9,449 nt of DNA. It comes from an uncultured Hungatella sp. (GTDB lineage: Bacteria > Bacillota > Clostridia > Lachnospirales > Lachnospiraceae). This document shows positions 1 to 5,720 of this stretch, one piece after another. The position numbers and the translations under genes are program-made. The stretch covers positions 122,824-132,272 of the forward strand of contig CAJTOT010000002.1 of assembly GCA_910577935.1 (NCBI GenBank), given 5' to 3'. The stretch's first letter is position 1, and each line of letters starts with the position of its first letter. The notes under the pieces were generated by a model. The model ran no database searches and was not told the origin of the DNA. It saw nothing but the letters and a program-made list of their open reading frames with translations.

Positions 1-426
1 GCCCTGGAGCGCATCGGGGAGAGGCTGGTCAGAGAGGGGATTTCCTATTATGTGCTCACCGGCGCCACCTCCAAGGAGAAGAGGGCCAGGCTGGTGACGG
101 ACTTTAATCAGGACGATACCCAGGTGTTTTTGATTTCTTTGAAAGCAGGAGGGACAGGCCTGAATCTGACCGCGGCCTCCATGGTCATCCATTTTGACCC
201 GTGGTGGAACATGGCAGCCCAGAACCAGGCCACGGACCGTGCCCACAGAATCGGGCAGAAGCAGGTGGTGACTGTCTACAAGCTGCTGACCAAGGACACC
301 CTGGAGGAGAAGATACAGAAGCTGCAGGAGAAAAAGGCGCAGCTGTCCGACGACATTATCTCCGAGGGAAGCATCAGGGACAGCCTTGCCACCAAAGAAG
401 AACTGCTGGAGATTTTGCAGCGGTGA
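1..426 (+). CDS. SNF2/RapA-family DNA-dependent ATPase (helicase), C-terminal part
   Basis: The reading frame is open from base 1, so the 5' part of the gene lies outside the window; 141 residues and the TGA stop are visible. They correspond to the second RecA-like lobe (helicase C domain) of SNF2-type ATPases, which translocate on DNA and remodel protein-DNA complexes or RNA polymerase. The visible marks are a YVLTGATS segment at the start, motif V (SLKAGGTGLNLTAAS, about residues 46-60), the DPWWN element just after it, and motif VI (QATDRAHRIGQ, about residues 75-85) with its arginine finger. The rest is the usual charged helical tail ending in EELLEILQR. In Clostridia such proteins often have an N-terminal SWIM zinc finger, but that region is not visible here. 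The family assignment is firm; the cellular role is not determined. Confidence 0.95.
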   Translation, partial: ALERIGERLVREGISYYVLTGATSKEKRARLVTDFNQDDTQVFLISLKAGGTGLNLTAASMVIHFDPWWNMAAQNQATDRAHRIGQKQVVTVYKLLTKDTLEEKIQKLQEKKAQLSDDIISEGSIRDSLATKEELLEILQR

Positions 427-746
427 CAGCCGGCTTTGGGGACACTGAAGATTGATCGAGCGCTGAGTATGAAACCATAGCGGTTAGGATTTCATGGAGA
501 GTTCTGGGGCCTGGGATTGACATTCGGGTACCTTAGGAAATATAAGAGAAAACAACAGCAGGGCAGCGTCATTCCGAAACTTCGAGAATATAGAGCATTT
601 GTGCGAATGCAAGAACATGCTGATTATGATGTGACAAGCAGAGAAAGAGAACCTATTCGCCCGGGCCGATGGTTTCTACATACCATCGGCTAATTTGTTT
701 TAAGCCAGCCACTGAACGGTAATTAGAAATATTAAGAGGTAAACTT
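427..746. other. Spacer with a possible degraded reading frame
   Basis: This 320-bp stretch separates the SNF2 gene from the mmcQ-like gene. It is more AT-rich than either neighbour. One plus-strand frame stays open from 481 to the TAA at 691-693 (70 codons), but it has no start codon near its beginning; the first ATG is at 607. Its translation contains KLREYRAFVRMQEHADYDVTS, and the R-x4-ADYD pattern faintly recalls the C-terminal signature of HEPN-domain (PF05168-like) proteins. That likeness is too weak for a call. The frame ends inside the hairpin at 665-690. The spacer may hold a gene remnant or nothing coding. The last 50 bases are AT-rich and probably contain the promoter and the AGAGG ribosome binding site (735-739) of the next gene, but no convincing -35/-10 pair was found. 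Confidence 0.4.
665..702 (+). terminator. Probable intrinsic terminator after the SNF2 region
   Basis: GCCGATGGT (665-673) and ACCATCGGC (682-690) form a perfect 9-bp stem with an 8-base loop, followed by the T-rich run TAATTTGTTTT. This fits a factor-independent terminator on the plus strand. It lies about 240 bases beyond the SNF2 stop codon, so it may have served the degraded frame in between, or it may isolate the downstream operon from read-through. Confidence 0.6.
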
Positions 747-1121
747 ATGCGCGAGACTATATTTGCATATATGAAGAAGAAATACAACATCTCCCCGGAC
801 TACCCCTGGATCAAGTATGACGACAACGCCGTCTTCCGCCACAGAGACAACCGAAAGTGGTTTGCCCTGGTGATGAGTGTGGCCAGGGAGAAGCTGGGGC
901 TGTCCGGGGAAGGGTATGTGGATGTGATCAATCTGAAAATCCCGGACAGAATGCTGAAAGACATGCTGGTCCGGGAGCCTGGCATCTACCCGGCCTATCA
1001 CATGAGCAAAGAGCACTGGATCACGGTGCTTCTGGACAAGACGGTGAGCGAGGACAAAATCTGTGATCTGATCGGCCTGAGTTTTGAGGCCACCGCGTCC
1101 AAAAAAAAGAGAAAAATTTAA
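747..1121 (+). CDS. MmcQ/YjbR family (DUF419) small protein
   Basis: The product is a 124-residue soluble protein of the MmcQ/YjbR family, small alpha/beta proteins with a CyaY-like or double-wing type of fold whose biochemical role is largely unknown. Family marks in order are SPDYPW (16-21), HRDNRKWFAL (32-41), VINLKIPD (60-67), REPGIYPAYHMSKEHWITVLLD (76-97) and the terminal DLIGLSFEAT helix (107-116). The length is normal for the family. The start at 747 follows an AGAGG ribosome binding site at 735-739. The last residues are lysine-rich (KKKRKI) and encoded by a run of eight A. The oxidoreductase gene begins 20 bases after the stop, so the two are probably cotranscribed. There is no signal peptide or membrane segment. 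The assignment to the family is secure; a molecular function cannot be given. Confidence 0.88.
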   Translation: MRETIFAYMKKKYNISPDYPWIKYDDNAVFRHRDNRKWFALVMSVAREKLGLSGEGYVDVINLKIPDRMLKDMLVREPGIYPAYHMSKEHWITVLLDKTVSEDKICDLIGLSFEATASKKKRKI

Positions 1122-1141
1122 AATATTCAGGAGGAGAGACT

Positions 1142-2122
1142 ATGAAGACAGCTGTATTGGGAGCAGGAACGATTATACCGGATTTTCTCCAGGCGGCAGA
1201 TAAGATAGAGGAGCTGGAGGTCTGTGCTATCTTCGGACGGGAGAGCTCCCTGGCAAGGATGAGGGAGTTTCAGAGACAGTACGGAATCGAGAAGATCTAT
1301 CATGACTATGACCAGCTGCTTAAAGATCCCCAGGTGGAAGCAGTGTACGTGGCTCTTCCCAATCATCTCCACTACACATTTGCCAAAAAGGCGGTGGAAA
1401 ATAAGAAGCACGTCATTGTGGAAAAGCCTTTTGCCAGCACCTACGGCCAGGCGGAGGAACTGGTCCGCATCGCGGGGCAGAACCAGGTGGTGGTTTTTGA
1501 GGCCATCTCCAACCAGTACATGCCCAATTATCAGAAGACCAGGGAGCTTGTGAAGGAGCTGGGGGACATCAAGATCGTCCAGCTGAATTATTCTCAGTAT
1601 TCCAGGAGATACGACCTTTTTAAGGAGGGAACCACCCTCCCTGTGTTTGATCCGAAGAAATCCGGCGGCGCCCTGATGGACCTGAATGTGTACAATATTC
1701 ACTATGTGACAGGTCTTTTCGGAAAACCGGACAATATCCGCTATATTGCCAATATAGAGCGCGGAATCGACACATCGGGCATTCTGACCATGGAGTATCC
1801 CGGCTTTAAATGTGTCTGCGTAGGCGCCAAGGACTGCAAGGCCCCTGTGTCCATCAATGTCCAGGGCGACAAAGGATATGTCCACAGCGACGACCCGGCC
1901 AACGTGTACGGCTCGTTCACCTTCGCCCACAACGGCGGCGAGCCCCGGACCATCGCCCTGAACCAGGGGATGCCCCGGCTGTACTATGAGCTGAGAGTCT
2001 TCACGGACCTGGTGACAAGGGGAAACGGCCAGGAGGCAAGGGAGTACAACCGGCACACCCTGGATGTGATGGAGATTCTGGACAAGGCGAGACGGCAGGC
2101 GGGAATTGATTTTGGCGTATAG
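1142..2122 (+). CDS. Gfo/Idh/MocA-family NAD(P)-dependent oxidoreductase
   Basis: This 326-residue cytoplasmic dehydrogenase belongs to a family whose members oxidise or reduce sugars, inositols and related polyols with NAD(P). The N-terminal Rossmann fold opens with VLGAGTI (5-11). The DPQVEAVYVALPNHLHY strand-loop (62-78) and the family's EKP motif (94-96, with the nicotinamide-facing lysine K95) follow. The C-terminal alpha/beta domain carries GGALMDLNVYNIHYV (175-189), whose D180 and H187 occupy the positions of the usual catalytic D-x-x-x-H pair. The length is typical. The start at 1142 has a strong AGGAGG (1129-1134) seven bases upstream. It sits between the mmcQ-like gene and the remains of a second family member, as in sugar-catabolism clusters where paralogues are paired. 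The substrate cannot be read from the sequence. Confidence 0.93.
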   Translation: MKTAVLGAGTIIPDFLQAADKIEELEVCAIFGRESSLARMREFQRQYGIEKIYHDYDQLLKDPQVEAVYVALPNHLHYTFAKKAVENKKHVIVEKPFASTYGQAEELVRIAGQNQVVVFEAISNQYMPNYQKTRELVKELGDIKIVQLNYSQYSRRYDLFKEGTTLPVFDPKKSGGALMDLNVYNIHYVTGLFGKPDNIRYIANIERGIDTSGILTMEYPGFKCVCVGAKDCKAPVSINVQGDKGYVHSDDPANVYGSFTFAHNGGEPRTIALNQGMPRLYYELRVFTDLVTRGNGQEAREYNRHTLDVMEILDKARRQAGIDFGV

Positions 2123-2136
2123 AGGAGGCGGACAAG

Positions 2137-2261
2137 ATGATTCGATGGGGAATTTTGGGGCCGGGAACATCACCCGCCGCTTTTGTGAAAGCCCGAACAG
2201 GGAGCCGGACAGTCTGCTGGAGGACCCGGAGAACGACGCGGTCCACCTCTCCTTCCTATGA
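2137..2261 (+). pseudogene. Degraded second Gfo/Idh/MocA oxidoreductase
   Basis: A strong AGGAGG (2123-2128) sits just after the preceding stop codon, eight bases before ATG 2137. The frame begins MIRWGILG, a typical family start. At the run of G near 2155-2160 the glycine motif breaks. Restoring one base in that run gives GAGNITRRF in the next frame, which then continues to DSLLEDPENDAVHLSFL and a TGA at 2259-2261. DSLLEDPENDAVHLS matches the YDQLLKDPQVEAVYVA segment (about residues 56-70) of the intact upstream paralogue, but only about half the expected spacing separates it from the glycine motif. So roughly 30-35 codons are also missing, and everything after the EKP region is gone. The unshifted frame from 2137 to 2334 encodes an arginine-rich, low-quality protein and is not considered real. 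The gene is dead, although its ribosome binding site survives. Confidence 0.8.
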
Positions 2262-2367
2262 ACGGTGGAGAAGATGGAGCCTAAGCCCCTATCTTCACGC
2301 CTGCCCGGAGACGAGGGGGTCTGCGTGGCGCTAAAAAGAAAGGGAAAAGTGTCAGGCAAAAGGCGCA

Positions 2368-2398
2368 GATAAACAAAAATATTTCATTTTTGTTTATC
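2368..2398. repeat. Perfect 13-bp inverted repeat, operator- or terminator-like
   Basis: GATAAACAAAAAT (2368-2380) and ATTTTTGTTTATC (2386-2398) are exact inverted copies around the 5-base loop ATTTC. The stem is AT-rich and its second arm contains a T5 tract. It could act as a weak terminator for the broken operon upstream, or as an operator, because it abuts the -35 region of the probable promoter for the amidohydrolase-MATE unit. A dyad this exact, at the edge of a promoter, suggests a binding site for a dimeric repressor, but no regulator gene is visible in the window. Confidence 0.7.
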
Positions 2399-2423
2399 AC
2401 TCATGTCGTAAGTGTGGTAGAAT
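2394..2423 (+). promoter_or_regulatory. Probable extended -10 promoter for amidohydrolase-MATE operon
   Basis: TAGAAT at 2418-2423 is preceded by TGG, giving the extended -10 pattern TGnTAnnAT. A weak -35 candidate, TTATCA (2394-2399), lies 18 bases upstream and overlaps the end of the inverted repeat. The predicted transcript would start near 2430 and carry a leader of about 60 bases to the ATG at 2489. Confidence 0.5.
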
Positions 2424-2488
2424 AGATATCAGACTCTGCGAGCGCGGCGTGTCTGAAAGTACATAAAAGGGAAAAGGAGAGGTGAGTG

Positions 2489-3952
2489 ATGAGCGCGTCT
2501 GAGCAGGAATTAAAAAAATATCTGGAGGAGATCGACAGAAAACAGGAGAAAATCTGCGGTCTCAGCGATAGGATCTGGGAATGTCCGGAGACGGCCTTCG
2601 GGGAGTTTCAGTCGGAGGCAGCTCTGGTGGAGTTTTTCAAAAGCGAAGGCTTTGCGGTAAATGAGAAGGTCTACGGGGTGGACACTGCTTTTACGGCAGA
2701 GTTCGGCAGCGGCTCTCCCAGAATCGGGGTCCTTGGAGAATTTGACGCCCTCTCTGGCCTGAGCCAGAAGGCAGGAGTGGTGGAGAAGGAGGCGGCAGTT
2801 CCCGGGGCCTGCGGCCACGGATGCGGACACAATCTTCTGGGAGCGGGGGCGGCAGCGGCAGCCCTGGCGGTGAAAAAGTATCTGGAGGACGGACATGAAG
2901 GGACGGTGATTTTCTACGGATGTCCCGGAGAAGAAGGGGGGTCCGGCAAGGCGTTCATGGCGAGAGACGGGGCGTTTCGGGATCTGGACGCCGCCCTAAC
3001 CTGGCATCCGTCCACGTTAAATGAGGTGTACAAGGACAGCTCTCTGGCGAATTTTCAGATTCTGTATCAGTTTCACGGAATCAGCGCCCATGCCGCCGGC
3101 TGTCCCGAGATGGGACGGAGCGCCCTGGACGCCCTGGAGCTTATGAACATCGGCTGCAATTTCCTGCGCGAGCACATGATAGACGAGGCGAGGGTGCACT
3201 ATGCCATCACGGACACCGGAGGATATTCCCCCAATGTGGTCCAGGACCAGGCAAAGGCCATCTATCTCATCCGGGCGCCGAAGGCGGGGCAGGCATATGA
3301 GCTTATGGAGAGGGTTCACAAGATCGCCCAGGGAGCGGCGCTGATGACCGAGACCAGGGGAGAACATGAATTTATCAAATCCTGCGCCAACATGGTCTCC
3401 AACCGGGTTCTGGAGAAGGTGCTGTACCAGGCCATGAAGGCGGTGGGAGTTCCCCGGTACACGGAGGAGGAGTACAGGCTGGCCGCCGAGTACACGGCCA
3501 CGGTCCCCGAGGCAGGCGCCGCCGCCTTCAACAAGCTGACGGCGGACCACATGATTCCCGAGAACGTGAAATTTTTAAAGGACAGGAAAAACCGCCGTCT
3601 CTATGATTTTATTGTCCCCTATGAGGAGATTCACCAGGTGGCCGCGGGAGGGGGGTCCACTGACGTGGGAGACGTGAGCTTTATGTGTCCCACGGCGCAG
3701 ATTTACGCTGCCACATGGGCGCCTGGCACACCGGGACATTCCTGGCAGGCGGTGGCCCAGGGCAAGTCCTCCACGGCCCACAAGGGAATGATGTTTGCGG
3801 GAAAAAGCCTGGCCCTGGCCGCCATGACCCTTATGGAGAACCGGGAACTTCTGGCAGAAGCCAGACAGATGTTCGAGGAGGATTTTGAGGATCAGAAGTA
3901 TATTCCTATCCCTGAAGGGGTGAACCCCAGGGCTCTGGACCAGATACGGTAG
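2489..3952 (+). CDS. M20-family amidohydrolase, AbgB-like (aminobenzoyl-glutamate-type hydrolase)
   Basis: This 487-residue cytoplasmic metallopeptidase resembles AbgB, the subunit of about 480 residues of p-aminobenzoyl-glutamate hydrolase; related M20D enzymes cleave other N-acyl amino acids. Metal-binding and catalytic features, counted from ATG 2489, are GEFDAL (83-88), HGCGHN (110-115), the GEEGGSGK segment (147-154) with the catalytic-type glutamates, SAHA (199-202) at the lid domain, and a C-terminal GTPGHSW with a further histidine (about 417). The lid (about 185-310) is of normal length, so the enzyme looks intact. A GTG three bases upstream is also in frame, but spacing from GAGAGG (2477-2482) favours the ATG. 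No AbgA partner or AbgT importer is adjacent; a MATE exporter follows after 28 bases. The substrate is therefore uncertain. Confidence 0.9.
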   Translation: MSASEQELKKYLEEIDRKQEKICGLSDRIWECPETAFGEFQSEAALVEFFKSEGFAVNEKVYGVDTAFTAEFGSGSPRIGVLGEFDALSGLSQKAGVVEKEAAVPGACGHGCGHNLLGAGAAAAALAVKKYLEDGHEGTVIFYGCPGEEGGSGKAFMARDGAFRDLDAALTWHPSTLNEVYKDSSLANFQILYQFHGISAHAAGCPEMGRSALDALELMNIGCNFLREHMIDEARVHYAITDTGGYSPNVVQDQAKAIYLIRAPKAGQAYELMERVHKIAQGAALMTETRGEHEFIKSCANMVSNRVLEKVLYQAMKAVGVPRYTEEEYRLAAEYTATVPEAGAAAFNKLTADHMIPENVKFLKDRKNRRLYDFIVPYEEIHQVAAGGGSTDVGDVSFMCPTAQIYAATWAPGTPGHSWQAVAQGKSSTAHKGMMFAGKSLALAAMTLMENRELLAEARQMFEEDFEDQKYIPIPEGVNPRALDQIR

Positions 3953-3980
3953 AGTTAATTGAAAGAAGGAAAAAAGAATT

Positions 3981-5354
3981 ATGAACCACACACATGTTGT
4001 CAAAGCGCCGAAGAAAACCACGGCCATGGATATGACCCAGGGCTCCATCATAAAACTTCTGCTCCTGTTTGCCCTCCCTCTGCTTTTGGGAAATCTGTTC
4101 CAGCAGCTCTACAACACGGTAGATGTTCTGGTGGTGGGAAATTTTGTGGGAAAGGAAGCCCTTGCGGCTGTGGGTTCTGTGGCCAGCATTATCAACATGC
4201 TGGTGCTGTTTTTCAACGGCGTGTCCATCGGGGCCGGTGTGGTGATCAGCCACTATTTTGGAGCTCACGATGAGGAAAATGTACACCAGGCCGTGGAGAC
4301 CACCATGGCGGTGACGCTGTTTTTCAGCGTGCTGTTCACCATAATCGGAGTCTCCATGGTTCCTTTTATGCTCCGGCTTATGTCCACACCGGATGATGTA
4401 TTTGAGTCCGCCTCCGTGTATCTGCGCATCTATTTTTCGGGAATTTCCGGTCTTCTCATCTACAATATGGGGAGCGGAATTCTCCGGGCGGTGGGAGACA
4501 CGAAGCGGCCCCTGATGTTTTTGTGCCTGTCCAGCCTTATGAACATTGTGCTGGACTTAGTGTTCGTCATCGCCTTCGGCAAGGGAATAGCCGGCGTCGC
4601 CTATGCCACCATTATCTCCCAGTTTGTGTCAGCCTGCCTGGTGTTGACATATTTAACACGCACAAAGGATATTTACCGGTTTACTTTAAGAGATATGAAC
4701 CTCAACAGGAGAATTCTCAATCAGATTCTCGCCATCGGGCTTCCCACAGGCATCCAGTCGGCCATCACCTGCTTTTCCAACGTGGTGGTTCAGGCGTATA
4801 TCAACGGCTTCGGGGCAAGCTGCATGGCAGGGTGGAGCTGCTATGCGAAAATCGACCAGTTTGTCTTTCTGCCCATGCAGAGCATGGGTATGGCCGTCAC
4901 CACCTTTGTGGGACAGAACACCGGCGCCGGGGACACGGAGCGGGCGAAGAAGGGTACATACACAGGGCTGGGCATGGCCATTGTCATCACCATCTGCGGC
5001 GTTATCCCTCTGTGGATTTTCGCGGAAGCCGCCATGGGCATGTTCAGCCAGGACCCTTCCGTGATCTACTACGGAGTGTTCTTTGTGCGGTTCTGCATGC
5101 TGTTCATCACCTGCTGCTGCTTCAACCAGGTGCTGTCGGGAGCCCTGAGAGGCGTAGGGGACGCCAAGGCGCCTATGTTCATCATGATTTTCTCCTTCGT
5201 GCTGTTCCGCCAGCTGTATCTGTTCGTGGCCACCCATATTGTGAACAACATCTATGTGGTGGGCTTCGGCTATCCCGCAGGCTGGATCATGTGCTCTTCC
5301 CTGTTTATGATCTATTACAGGTTCAGCGGGTGGGAGAAGAGGGTGCAGGTCTGA
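3981..5354 (+). CDS. MATE family efflux transporter
   Basis: This 457-residue integral membrane protein has about twelve hydrophobic segments in two related halves, as in NorM/DinF-type multidrug and toxin extruders, which export cationic or amphipathic compounds using Na+ or H+ gradients. The first half has IIKLLLLFALPLLLGNLFQQ (23-42) running into YNTVDVLVVGNFVG (44-57), the conserved first helices. The second half has the matching GQNTGAGDTERAKKG (311-325) after SMGMAVTTFV. The cytoplasmic linker DMNLNRRIL (238-246) lies between the halves. The start at 3981 is preceded by a purine-rich GAAGGA site. It begins 28 bases after the amidohydrolase stop and is probably in the same transcript. 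That pairing could mean export of a product or inhibitor handled by the hydrolase, but this is inference. Length is normal and no damage is seen. Confidence 0.93.
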   Translation: MNHTHVVKAPKKTTAMDMTQGSIIKLLLLFALPLLLGNLFQQLYNTVDVLVVGNFVGKEALAAVGSVASIINMLVLFFNGVSIGAGVVISHYFGAHDEENVHQAVETTMAVTLFFSVLFTIIGVSMVPFMLRLMSTPDDVFESASVYLRIYFSGISGLLIYNMGSGILRAVGDTKRPLMFLCLSSLMNIVLDLVFVIAFGKGIAGVAYATIISQFVSACLVLTYLTRTKDIYRFTLRDMNLNRRILNQILAIGLPTGIQSAITCFSNVVVQAYINGFGASCMAGWSCYAKIDQFVFLPMQSMGMAVTTFVGQNTGAGDTERAKKGTYTGLGMAIVITICGVIPLWIFAEAAMGMFSQDPSVIYYGVFFVRFCMLFITCCCFNQVLSGALRGVGDAKAPMFIMIFSFVLFRQLYLFVATHIVNNIYVVGFGYPAGWIMCSSLFMIYYRFSGWEKRVQV

Positions 5355-5470
5355 CACGGACTTGATAAGTGACGGGAACTGTACGGAGTTTTTCCCGGAG
5401 CATACAGGCCGGGGAGAAATGCTGAGGATTGCAGAAGAAACGGAGACTGCGGCCATATTTAGAAAAGATT

Positions 5471-5504
5471 CTAGTGCGCTGACACGTTTATTTTTGAACT
5501 AATG
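5471..5504 (+). repeat. Left terminal inverted repeat (34 bp)
   Basis: It begins CTAGTGCGCTGACACGTTTA and ends ACTAATG. It pairs with 5602-5635 at 26 of 34 positions; mismatches are at positions 4, 8, 16, 19, 22, 23, 26 and 27, counted from the outer end. Confidence 0.7.
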
Positions 5505-5601
5505 GCACAGAATAAATTTTTATTCTGCAGGGCGGAGAAGGGAGGCGATGCGGTGGCATCGTTGACCGCCGACAACGCGGCAGATGGGAATTTAGGCAAG
5601 T

Positions 5602-5635
5602 CATTAGTCAAATTATGAATGTGTCAGTGCATTAG
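5602..5635 (-). repeat. Right terminal inverted repeat (34 bp)
   Basis: Read on the minus strand it begins CTAATGCACTGACACATTCA and ends ACTAATG, mirroring the left end. The four mismatches in the outer 20 positions are all transitions, which suggests decay from an originally closer pair. Confidence 0.7.
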
Positions 5636-5648
5636 TTGTTTGGGAAGG

Positions 5649-5690
5649 ATCGCTGTGATACTTATAAACAAAAGGTTCACAGCGATTTTT
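5649..5690 (+). terminator. Intrinsic terminator
   Basis: ATCGCTGTGA (5649-5658) and TCACAGCGAT (5677-5686) form a perfect 10-bp stem with an 18-base loop, followed by a T5 tract (5686-5690). The T tract is only on the plus-strand side, so the signal best fits transcripts from the MATE operon, whose stop codon is almost 300 bases upstream. The inverted-repeat element lies between the two. On the minus strand the hairpin lacks a T tail but may still help end flippase transcripts. Confidence 0.65.
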
Positions 5691-5720
5691 AGTTAATGAA
5701 CCGGAAAATTTTTTTCGGCC

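Larger units (their letters stand above)
5471..5635. mobile_element. 165-bp MITE-like element or collapsed insertion sequence with 34-bp terminal inverted repeats
   Basis: The left end (5471-5504) and the reverse complement of the right end (5602-5635) match at 26 of 34 positions without gaps, including the blocks CTGACAC and ACTAATG. The match stops abruptly at both outer ends. The 97 bp between the repeats carry a second, perfect inverted repeat CAGAATAAA/TTTATTCTG (5508-5527) and no transposase. A 38-codon frame starts at ATG 5502, exactly at the inner edge of the left repeat, and stops at 5616-5618. That is where the transposase gene of an insertion sequence would begin, so the unit may be an internally deleted one. 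No clear target-site duplication flanks it. The family is not recognised. Confidence 0.6.
5355..5720. other. Gap between MATE and flippase genes
   Basis: This 366-bp gap lies between two convergent genes. The first 116 bases contain no supported gene, only a weak CGGGAA/TTCCCG pairing (5373-5397) without a T tract. The centre is the inverted-repeat element at 5471-5635. A plus-strand terminator follows at 5649-5690. Next to the flippase stop codon (5701-5720) is a short A/T-rich tract flanked by CCGG and CGG that could form an imperfect hairpin on the minus strand. Confidence 0.6.

Noticed and set aside
1127..2359. A 410-codon open frame on the minus strand opposite the oxidoreductase
   Set aside because: It is antisense to a clearly recognised Gfo/Idh/MocA gene, matches no family I know, has an odd His/Leu-rich composition typical of shadow frames, and would cover the neighbouring ribosome binding sites.
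5373..5397. Hairpin CGGGAA/TTCCCG as the terminator of the MATE gene
   Set aside because: Only six base pairs, and no T tract after it; the stem at 5649-5690 is far stronger.
4686..5456. A 256-codon minus-strand frame opposite the MATE gene
   Set aside because: Composition is rich in His, Gly and Ala with no family signature, and it mirrors the codon pattern of the MATE gene. It is treated as a shadow.
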